Assembly: GCA_037951105.1 (NCBI GenBank)
Contig: JBAMJV010008513.1
Span: 67,001-131,000, forward strand
DNA: 64,000 bases
Direction of reading: 5' to 3'
DNA from: Echinarachnius parma
Taxonomy: Eukaryota; Echinodermata; Echinoidea; Clypeasteroida; Echinarachniidae
Under the pieces are notes generated by a model. It made no database searches. It saw only the letters and a list, made by a program, of their open reading frames with translations, and was not told where the DNA came from. The translations under genes were made by a program, and so were the position numbers. Shown here piece by piece: positions 45,601 to 57,600 of the stretch (positions are counted from its first letter, which is position 1; each line of letters opens with the position of its first letter).

Positions 45601-48600
45601 ACGTTCCACAAATACTAATTACCACTATGGACACATGCGTGTACAGATGCCAATTTTGTGCATATAGACACAATTTATTCAACCACACATTCAAAATGGC
45701 CGCCAACTTGTCTAATGCAACCAACTGTCTATAGCGACCACTCTTCGCCTGTCCCTTGAGTGGTCGGTATAGAGAGGTTTGACTGTATTTACCTTTTTTG
45801 CATTTTTTACCACGCCAGCTTCTTGCATAGGATGGTCGACACTGGCATGCTTCTTCTGGTAAGGAACACATTTCTGTCTGCAAATCTGTGCAAGCTGGCT
45901 GGCATTGGTCTATTGCATTATTGAAAAGGGGCAGAAAAACAAACTAAATGTCATATAGAGTATCTTATATTGAAACAAAAGAAAACTGACCAGTAATATA
46001 AGGCTTATTGTCTTTTAGAACAAGATGGATCTTCGACTGCGCGCAGTCGAAAATTATGCCTCTGCTATGACGCGATTTTTAATATCAAGCCCAAAATAAC
46101 GTGCACTGAAAAAAGAAAAAAAAAAATCATATATATTTTGAGTTCTGTGGCCTTGATCATAGATCCCAAACTTTGATGGCTACATTGGCTCCCAAGAAAA
46201 ATTCAGGTACCAAGTTAGACTAAAATCTGACATTCAGTTCTTGAGATTTTGCCATTACAAGCCATTTTTGCATATATTTTGAGTCATGTGACCTTGGCCT
46301 TTGACCTCATGACCCCCCAAATCTAATCAGATCATTGTCTTCTCCCAATATATACACTCATACCAAGTTTGAATTTGATCTGTCAACAGGTTCTAGAGAT
46401 ATCGCGAGAACGAGGCATTGTTTAACATATATTAAGTCCTGTGACCTTGACCTTTGACCTCATGAGCCCCAAAATCTAATCAGATCATTGTCTTCTCCCA
46501 ATATATACACTCATACCAAGTTTGAATTTGATTTGTCAACAGGTTCTAGAGATATCGCGATAATGAGGCATTGTTTAACATATATTAAGTCCTGTGACTT
46601 TGACCTTTGACCTCATGAGCCCCAAAATCTAATCAGATCATTGTCACACCAATATGTACACTCGTACTAAGTTTGAAATTGATCGGTCAACCGGTTCTTG
46701 AGATACCGTGAGAACGAAAACGTGACGTACGTCACGTTATTGGGGGGGGGGGGGGGGGGGGGGGCGCACACCTTATGTATTTCTTTGTTTTTTTCAAAAA
46801 ATGGCCCCTTATGTTTTCTATTGTTTTTTCGAAATTACGCACGAAAATTATTGGGGGGGGGGGGGGGCGCACACCTTATGTATTTCTTTATTTTTTCAAA
46901 AAATGGCCCCTTATGTTTTCTATTGTTTTTTCGAAATTATTGGGGGGGGGGGGGGGGCACGTGCCTCCCGTAGCTACGCCACTGATACAACAAGTCCTAA
47001 GAAATCGAAGCTGCGGAAAGTGGTTTAATTTGCATTATAAAGATAATTAGACAATTTGCATAATTGTGAAATATGGTCAGGGGTAATTTTCTATCTAGGA
47101 ATAGTACACTAGTAATTCAAACAAATATTCTAAGGTATTTGGGGGCAAGGAATCCATTTCCGGGGCTCTTTTGCGAGTGCCATATAGAGAAAACCCTGCA
47201 ATCCAAGATGGCTGCTTCCTAATTTGCATATTTATGAATATTATTGGTTTTCAGTGACTACAACCTCAAATAAGCAATACTTATAATTGTTTCTGTTTTA
47301 ATCATGTTCTAAATGTATATTAAAGATACTTCAGCTTGGTTGCCGCCTTGGCAACCTCTACCAATGCATATAATTAGCATAATTGTATTATTTACTTAAT
47401 TTGCATATTCCCCCAACTTGAGTATATTGGGAACCTGGAAAGTAAAAATGAAAAAAAATACCACTTTCCCTAGGTTTTTGGGGGCAGGAAATCCATTTAT
47501 GATACCTTGGCAACCCACACAAATCCAAGATGGCCGTCTTTGCCATTTTAAAGGAGATAATGCTATTTGCCACTTTTTAACGGCATTTTTTAAGAGCATA
47601 ATTTGTTCACTGCTAGCACATTTAAAAGTTAGGTATTCCAATTGCTAATTCGAATAATTGAGAGTCCAAAAATTATAATATTGTTCTAATATAACCAAAA
47701 TAATGAAGTTGCGTATCATTACATGTGAAATTTGGGGATCAGCCATCTTGGATTTAAGAAGGTTGCCATGGTGCTATATGGAAATAAGTATACAAAATGG
47801 ACTTGTTGCCCCCCATAATCTTGGAAAAGTGGTATAACTTGTCATTTTCACTTTCCGGGTTCCCAATTTACTCAATTTCGGGGAATATGCAAATTAGGTA
47901 AATAACCCAATTATGCAAATTATATGCATTGATAGAGGTTGCCAAGGTGGCACCTAATTTGAAATAGCGTCACTATATATTTAGAACATGAATGAAAAAT
48001 AATAATCTGGAATGATTGCTCATTAGAGGCTGTAACCACCTAAAAACCAGTACTATTCATAAATATGCAAATTAGGGGCAGCCATCTTGTGTTTTAGGGC
48101 GTTGTCTATACGACACATGCAAATGAGCACCGTTAATGGATACCTTGCCCTAAATTACCCTAGAATAATCGTTTTTTCAATATTGTACTATTCCTAGATA
48201 GAAAAATATGCAAATTAGTTTATCTTTATAATGCAAATTAAACCACTTTCCGTAGCTTCGATTTCTTAGGCCTTTTTATTATGTTGTTCAGGGGAGTTTC
48301 CTAAACAGAATTCCGAAGAAAATTCCCATGTTGCTATTTTGCCGAGGTCAAGACCCTATATTGACTGGGACTAACTGGTCTAGGCTAGCAATACAAAAGT
48401 AAAGAATCCTCCAAATAAAATCTGCTCCGGGCAACAAAGGCAACAGAATTAACTTCTAGATTGACCTCATAATTTGTCTCAGAGAATGCGAAAATGATTT
48501 TTATTTGGAATGCAATTAAAAACAATCCTAACTCCAAATCCCAAATGAGAATGCACCCTCAATATCTGCCTTAAATATGATTAACCATTGTCTGAATTAC

Positions 48601-51600
48601 CTTGGCATGTGCCAGACACGACACCATTGCCTGGTCTGCAGGTACACTGGCCGTTGCTGCAGTACTCGGTGTCTGAACAGATTGCCCCACCACACGTAAG
48701 AGCTAAAGATGGAGAAAAGTAGACCTCATAATAATGTTATCTGACTTGGTCAAATATAATTCATTACTCGGCTAAACTTAAGAAGTACAGACATCATACC
48801 CATATGCTGTTATATCTGTCTTTGTAAAATACGAGATTGATAATCATTATGATTTAAACTTATTTCAGTAAATCCCACAGATGTTTTAAGTTTCACTCCT
48901 CAGAGCCGAAATTGATGCAAAGAATATTTTTTTCATGAACATCCATGACTGAACTTTCTTGCAATGCTATTAATTGCAAGGGTTCTGTTCCACTTTGGAA
49001 GATTACACATGGTGGATTTTACAAAGATATTTAATGCATTCTTAAGATGATTTCAACTGGAGGGGGTGAGTTTACACACTTGCTTAAGTCGTGTATGGCA
49101 CTCCTCACATCTACTCTGATGTAGAAAGGAAGAAGAAGACATTATGAAGGCATCGCAAGGATTCACGTAGACAACTAAATGCTTACGTATTGTGCATATC
49201 AATCCTGTATATTCCTCTGTGCAAGAACAGCTGTAGAACGTTGCAGCCTGAATGCATGTACCTCCATTCGAGCAATAGCCAACTGGACACATCGTAGTGG
49301 GAGTCACTGAAATAAGAGAATTCTCATTAGAAAAGTTCTTTTTATAAATAATATGTATTTACTGAACATTTTAAAAGATACTGGGACTGTACACCTTTAA
49401 AAGCCAAAATAAACTAGATGTAATGTACATATTTCTTCTTAAAAGGGATGTTATCGCAGGAAAACACACTTCTGAAACCACTTCGTGTAAAACCTATATA
49501 TACATTATACTGTTAAAGGGAAGTGCCCCGTTATAGGTAATCTTTCCTGTGGGTGGGTGAGGATATTTTTTTTTCTTTTTATACAGTGTACTATTAACTT
49601 AGTTTTATTGATTTGTATTAATTGATTAATTGTCGTGTTTTATTTTGTAAAAACAAATATCATGTATTTTAAATTGGACCCCTATAAAAAAAAAAAAAAG
49701 AGCTGTGCTGACTAGGGTGTTCCGCCCATTGTTGCAATAAATAAATACAGTTAAAAAAAAAGATCATATTTGTCCCCCCACCGTCAAACCACCAACAACC
49801 TGACCAGAATGAGTTTAGACTTTTGTTCATAGTTAGAAAGAGTAGACTCTTAGCTTTAATATGATATATAACTTATCAATTTGAACCAGTATAACCTATT
49901 CAAAAAAGCGTTTAAAAGTAGAAAAGTGAGCAAGTCTATTTTTACCGAGTAAGGAGAAAACAGGCTCTAAAGATTAGGGTCAGCCAGGCGAGTAGTGCGG
50001 AGGAGCTTTTATAACTGCTTATAGATCAACCTTTGCATCGTACAGTCGATATATGAAAGATTATTCTTTCATGTAAAGTAAAGTTCAAAATGTTATTTGT
50101 TTGCATAATTTATATATTTTACTCATAACACACAAACGTATATGGCGACTTTACGTGGGTTTGAGGAAAGAGGGTCACATATATACAAACCACCATTTGT
50201 CGTGACGTTGGTCACAAATATATGCTATACCTTTGCAACCGTACCCCCGATTTTCACAAATAAGGTCTTAAAAAAGGCGCGAGGTGTGAAATAAAACATT
50301 CATACAATTTCAGCATAAGATTTGTTCGTGTAAAAACAAAAATAGCGACAAATATTGAGGGAGAGGGCTATATTAGTCCCCCCACCCCCGGGCTGCGATT
50401 TTTCCCGATACAGGCATACAAATCCTTGTGAATTAGCGACTTGTTCAGAGACCACGCATATCCAACATTTCTGACTTGTATAAATTTGAACATTGAGTCA
50501 ATTGCCATAAAAATAGCACATACAACAAGTATTAAACCATGGTAGGATTCAAACCAGGGATATCAGTCTAAGTCTAGCGTATCAGTCTAAATAACAAGTT
50601 CGCTTGTTTGGTGTTAGTTTGTAGGGGTACATATCCCTAACACTAATTAAACCTTACCCTAACCCGTACGTTGGTGGCTGTAGGTCAGATTTAGTGGATA
50701 TAGGTCAGGTTTAGTTGCTATAGGTCAGCTTCAGTGGCTATAAGTCAGATTTAGCTACTATAGGTCAGATTTAGTGGCTATATTTAGAGGGCTATATTAG
50801 TCCCCCCACCCCCGGGCTGCGATTTTTCCCGATACAGGCATACAAATCCTTGTGAATTAGCGACTTGTTCAGAGACCACGCATATCCAACATTTCTGACT
50901 TGTATAAATTTGAACATTGAGTCAATTGCCATAAAAATAGCACATACAACAAGTATTAAACCATGGTAGGATTCAAACCAGGGATATCAGTCTAAGTCTA
51001 GCGTATCAGTCTAAATAACAAGTTCGCTTGTTTGGTGTTAGTTTGTAGGGGTACATATCCCTAACACTAATTAAACCTTACCCTAACCCGTACGTTGGTG
51101 GCTGTAGGTCAGATTTAGTGGATATAGGTCAGGTTTAGTTGCTATAGGTCAGCTTCAGTGGCTATAAGTCAGATTTAGCTACTATAGGTCAGATTTAGTG
51201 GCTATAGGTCATAGTTATTGGCTATAAGTCTATTTATAACTCGAATTGAATACGCGCGCTTTAGTCTCCATTCAGGTCACCCAATTCCAATTAAACAGGC
51301 ATATCTTATGCGTTAGAGCCATAGCTGACCTGTTTGGGGGAAAAAATCGCCCCCGGCTCTTGAGGGTTAACAGGTAACTTACGATCACAAGAGGTTTGAT
51401 CTGCTGAAAGAGTATAGCCCTCCTCACATTTACAGGCATACGATCCAACATTGTTGATGCAGATCATGTGTGAATCCTGATTGGTGTGACACGGGTCATC
51501 CTCGATTATACATTCATTGATATCTGGAAGTAAAGATAATGGGGGGAAAACAGTTTTCTCACAAATATCCATATCCATACTTTGTCCCCTTATATGCCAC

Positions 51601-54600
51601 TTGAAATAATTATGTCTCTGTATTTACACTTATTTTAGAAGTATATTAGAAGTATGCAATTTAAATTTGTTAGCACCATGATGACTTTTTCATCCATTGT
51701 TTTGTTTAATTCTATAGCTTCACATTTATCAGCTGCTTGTGTTTGCTTTAATAGTGTTTATAACCCTCAACATCCCTACATAATCACCCAATCCTAAAGA
51801 TATGGCCTCACACTCTTCTGGTATACCATAGTAATGACTGTAAAAAAATTGTTCTCTGATTCAGGAATTTAGTAGTGGGCTGAAACTGTTGACAATTACA
51901 TTGTAAGCAAACTGGCAAACATGGATGTATTTCATAGAGAGCTGTTATCAAATAATTTAGTTAGCACCTAATACAGGGTTTGTAAGCACTGCAGCATTAT
52001 TATTATCCTTGGTCATTAGGTACAATTCCGACCATCAAAATAATCATGCGATACAGTGAACATCGAAAGCGACAAAGGGAGACTAGCGGGAAAGAGAAAG
52101 AGCAGACATATATCTCAACTCCCTTGCGAGCATTCTAGCCCGAGCTGCTCAGGTCTCTACAGGCTTTTACACACTAGACCAAGCACCCATTTACACTCCT
52201 GGGTAGAGAGCAGCAACGTGGATGAAATGCCTTCTGAAGTATGGGCGTATATATATACTTATGTAACATCTATTCATCATTGCACGACCCCTGCAATTCA
52301 CAGTGACCCCCAACACTAGCCTGCCTCCAGTTGCTGACCTACCATGGAAACACTGGGTAACCCTCAACAGGCTCCGCACAGGAGTTGGCCGGTTCAACGT
52401 CGATATGCACCGCTGGGGGGGGGGGGGGGGGGGGGCTTAGACCCTCTCCAATATCCTGCCCACATCATCTACGAATGCCCAATCCTCCGCCCACCAAACC
52501 CAAATCCCAACTTAAACAACTTGGACCCTGACATAATTCTCTGGTTGCACAATTAGCGTGATGTTGCTTAGATGCCAAGCTGCCTCAAACGAAAGAAGAA
52601 GAAGGGGGGGGGGGGGTGAATGAATAGATCACCCCATGTTGAATGGGTATCAATGACAGATTACATCCATGTCTTGTATAATTCAAGCGCTAGGGCAGCA
52701 ACCAGGTTAACATTTGGTTCCCAGGATTGGAAGTCATGCGCTTATTCAATTTTGCCTCAACACCTCCTTAAACTGGACCAAACTAAATTTAATTTAATGA
52801 AATGGCACTTACCAGATTCACAAAACGTGCCGCTGAATCCTGCGCAGATACACACAGTCTCATTGCACGTACCCCCATTATCACATGGGTTAACTCTGCA
52901 GTCAGCTGGATCAACACGTAACAAGATAATTGGAAAATTTACAAAATTTAATCAGGTTATTTTGTTATAAAGAGGTTTGATATAAGAACAAATTGCTGGT
53001 TCAAGCACATGATCATAACATTATTTATTATACCTTTAATGGTCCTAAGGTCCTAATTGTTACAACGAAGTTGTACCGTACAAGCATTTCACATGAGTAT
53101 TTTCAGTTAACAACTTCAGTTAGAATACTTCAACTACTCTCTTTAGAAGATATTTGATACAGTTAACACCATCACTGAAACAATTTATAAGTCCAACTTA
53201 GAGTTAAGTTCAATTAAGGATCATTGTGAGACATAGAGACACATCATGACTGATTAATACACATAAATACGTTTGCAAAATAATGTCCCCAGATGTGTCC
53301 TAATGTTCTCCCTGTTTGGAACCTATAATATAATATCTCCCCCCCTCTCTCTCTCTCTCTCTCTCCCTCTCTCTCTCATTGTGACATCATAATACAATCT
53401 CTCTTGCAGCGCGCCAACACGTCAAATCGATAACAGCGCTTTTATCGTTTGCCATGAGGCAAAGTGTAATATCAACATATATTATGGCAACCACAAGACG
53501 ACATGTATTGAGCCAATCAAACACTCGTATTTGACTATTTGTACAGGAAGACTGGGCATAATCACTCAATTTGAGCCCAATTTTACTACTGTACCTGCTT
53601 CATAATTTGTTTATAATTTAAGCAAACATATAGATCGCTATAATTTAGGAAAATCTTTATACTGACGATTCATTGCTTCATTCTTAAATCGGATTGATGG
53701 CACAAAATGGCAAGTTGCCGGCATACTAGTTAATGTTTTGTCTTTTATTTCAATAAACTACACCTACTTTGAAGTCATTAACAGGAACAAATCAGGAGTT
53801 GCCAAATTCTTTTCAGGAAATAAAGATAAATTTTGCCTTGAATTAGTCCTCGTCCTGGATGGGTCGTGATCCTCCTTGGTGACTTCAACGTCCATCACAC
53901 AGACTGACTAGGCAGCCACACCACTGACACAGCAGACAGACGTACACTAGAGATATCTAATGCTCTCAACTGAATCAAATTGTCAACGAGCCGACTAGGG
54001 AGGACCAGATCCTTGATCTCGTCCTTACTGACCTGACTGCTACGTCGTCAACATTGGCAAGACTTGGTACATCTGATTATAACCAAGAACTGGTCAAATT
54101 GGATGTCCCGGTTGACAGAGACAAGCCCTCAAAACGGAAGGTATGGCGTTATGACAAAGCGGACTACTAGGGAATGCGCTGTTACCTCTCTTCAGCAGGC
54201 TGGGGTAGCGCGCTTCAAACTGATCCCGAAACAGCATGCAGCAACGTCACCAACATAATCTGTGATGCTATGGACCTTTACATACCAAGCAAGCTAGTTA
54301 CCAAAAAAGACTGGTGACAAGGTCTGGTTTGATGACTGTTGTAGGAAAGCTGCAAGCAAGAAGAGACGGTTGTTCAGGAAAATGAAAGCAAATAATTCAC
54401 AGAAAAACAAGGACAATTTCAAAGATGCTAGAAGGGACTTTAACAAAGCAGCGAAATAGGCAAAGAGAAGACATGATGCGAAACTGAAGGAGGAACTAAC
54501 TGATGTAAGTATCAGCAGCAAAGAGTGGTGGAACAAAGTGAATACTCTCTCTGGAAGAAAGATCAAAGCTGACATACCAGTCCTTAAGGATCAAAACCAA

Positions 54601-57600
54601 GTCTACACCACTGCAAAGCAGAAGCACTTGGCCAGATATTTGGAAGGAAGTTTCACCTCGATGAAGCAGAAGAGAGTGCTCCTGAGTTCCAGCCAGAAAC
54701 ACATCATGCGATGGACAAAGTAGCTTTTAAGGCTAAGGATGTAAAGAGACACATGAGAAAGCTAAATCCTGACAAGGCGACCGGCCCTGATGAGATCCCA
54801 TTCAGAGTCCTAAAAGAGTGCAGCGCTGAACTCGCAAGACCACTTAGTTGTCTCTTTGAACTTTGCTTTGCAGAAGGAGTGTTTCCAAACCAGTGGAAGC
54901 TCGCCCATGTAATTCCAGTACACAAAAGGGACTCTAAGTCTGATCCATCAATGTACCGCCCAATCTCCCTTCTCAGTAACATCAGCAAAGTTATGGAATC
55001 AGTAGTGCAGAAGCAACTTCAAACCTACCTACTGCAACACAACCTCATATCCGACAGGCAATTTGGCACAGCCGACATCCTCACAATCTTATCTCAGCAA
55101 TGGTCCAACGCTCTGGATAGAGGACATGAAGTACGTCCCATAGCGCTAGACATGATAAGGTCTGGCATGACGGCCTGAGCTCAGAACTGAAAGGCAAAGG
55201 TATCGATGGAAAACTGCTGACCTGGGCAGAGAGCTACCTATCTGACAGATCAATCAAGGTTGTCTTGTCCGGCCAATCGTCCTGCACCACCTCCATCAAT
55301 GCTTCAGTCCTCCAGGGGTCTGTACTCGGCCCACTGCTTTTCTCAGTCTACATCGATGATCTGGGTAATAACTGTGAGAATGAATTGTATTTGTACGCAG
55401 ATGATTCAACCCTGTTCTGCGGGATTAGATCTACAGATGAGCCTGAGGCAATACACGCAAGCCTAAACAGAGACCCTGAGAGAATGAAGATATGGTCTGA
55501 CAAGTGGAAGGTGACCAACCAAGTGCAAAGCTCTAATAATCTCTAGAAACAGAATACCAAAATTTTTTGACTTGTACTGTGGGGACACCAAACTAACTGA
55601 GACAGAAGAACTGGTCGACAGGAAGCTCACCTGGTCAAAGCACATTTTGAACATAACAGCAAGAGCTGGACAGATGCTGGGAGCCAAGGGCGTCGATTTC
55701 TTCTCGCCATTGGGGGGATGATTCGTCATTTTGACAATCTCTGGCGAGGGAGCGAAGCGACAACCCAGCAGCGTGCCTGGGTTTTTATGGCTGGGGGGGG
55801 GGGGGATTTGTAATATCCAGATATAAACATTTTGTCTATATGTAAATATAGAGTTGCCTATTCTTTCGTTAATTGACTTTTGAATTAGCTGTTTAGATAT
55901 TGGAAGATTATTAAGTGCACATTGCAAGCATCCCGTTATGATGAGGACACTGTCCAAGTTTGGATGCATTTTAGCCTGATAGATAAATAGTGTCGATTGC
56001 AATCATCCTGATGGAACCCTGAATAAAATAAGTCAAGGGATACCCACATTGGAAAGCTTAGTTGGGGGTCCAGGGCGCGAAGCCCCCGGAAGCTTTGGGA
56101 TTTGTAATATCCAGAAATACAATTAACTATTGAATAGTGAGCTCAATTTTAGTGAGGGAAGCGCAAACGCACAGTGGGCCAGGATCGCCTGAAAGTTTGT
56201 CGAGAGAGGAGTCTTGAATAAAACTATTTAATGAATAGAATAAGTCAAGGAATACCCACATTTGACAGCTTATTGGGGGTCCAGGGGGCGAAGCTCCCGG
56301 AAGCTTTGGGATTTGTAATATCTAGAAATACAATTAGCTATTGAATAGTAAGCTCAATTTTAGTGAGGGAAACGCAAACGCACAGTGGGCCAGGATCGCC
56401 TGAAAGTTTGCCAAGAGAGGAGTCATGCAATAAAACTATTTAATGAGTACATGGCTGGTACTTGGTCAAATAACCTTAATGGGGGTTCCAGGGGCGCAGC
56501 CCCTGAAGATTTTGGATTTTGGCAGTTTATCTATATCAAAAAGTGTTTTAAAGAAGACTATATAGTAACAACTTCCATTCATGAGAGGGGGCAATGCTCC
56601 TTAATTTTAATGTTATTTTATATTTTTTACCCCAAATATTGGGGGCGATGATAATACAGGCCATCCCCCCCACCTGAAATATTGGGGGGGGGGGGGGGGG
56701 GATATATCCCCCCCCCCCATCCCCCCCGTGATCGACGCCCCTGCTGGGAGCGCTTAGAAGAGTGGCAACAAAACTTGATGTTTCAGGGAGAGCAATGGTG
56801 TACAAGGCTCGTGTACGCAGTGTCATGGAGTATGCCTCATTGTGCTGGCTGAATGCTTCGGCTACTACACTTAGACTGCTGCTGCCTGGACCAGATCCAG
56901 ATTAAAGCTCTGCGCATCATTGGTGTCGATGAAGAACAAGCACGCTTGAACCTGAATATTCCCGCTCTCCAACATAGAAGACATGTAGCTGCAATGACTG
57001 TACTCTACAAGATGCACACCAGCCAATGTCCCTCCGACCTGAAGATGATGCTTCCTGAACCTTACATCATTAGACGAACAACCCGCTCAAGCATGTCAAT
57101 GCCGAGTCATGCGCTAACAGAAGCAAAGTCAAGGACCCACTCAACTGGCAACTAGAACTTCATTCATACCGCGGTCACTGTGTGGAACAGCCTGCCAGAG
57201 AACATAGTTGGTGTGATCAACAAAAACGGAGCTCAATCCGCATACACAAGCAATTTTTGCAGAAAACGTCTAGTATCTGAGGGGGGTTCTGTAATCTTAA
57301 GCTGCTGTGAACCATTGATTGGCCTATATGGATGTCTGTAATAGTGATTTTTGCGTATATTAGAGTTTTGATTTATATCTCGCCTTATGGGCTATTGTGT
57401 ATTGTGGCTATAGCGTATTATAAAACATAAAAATAAAAGTAGACCATACTTACAGAGGTGGCACTTTATGCCAGTGTATCCATCGGTGCACAAGCATGCA
57501 TCATTTTCACAGGTTCCTCCATTACGGCAAGGGTCTGTGATGCAGTTGACTGCAGAATATGGATACAATTAAAGGGTTAATATAGCAATTGGAAAGAAGA

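Noticed and set aside
50500..50600. tRNA-like GGTTTGAATCC box on the minus strand (also at about 50,960)
   Set aside because: The flanking T-stem does not pair and I found no convincing A box or cloverleaf. At best a SINE/tRNA relic.
54711..55546. RT-like frames as a host gene
   Set aside because: They join with the endonuclease end and C-terminal tail into a broken LINE interrupted by a hAT-type element.
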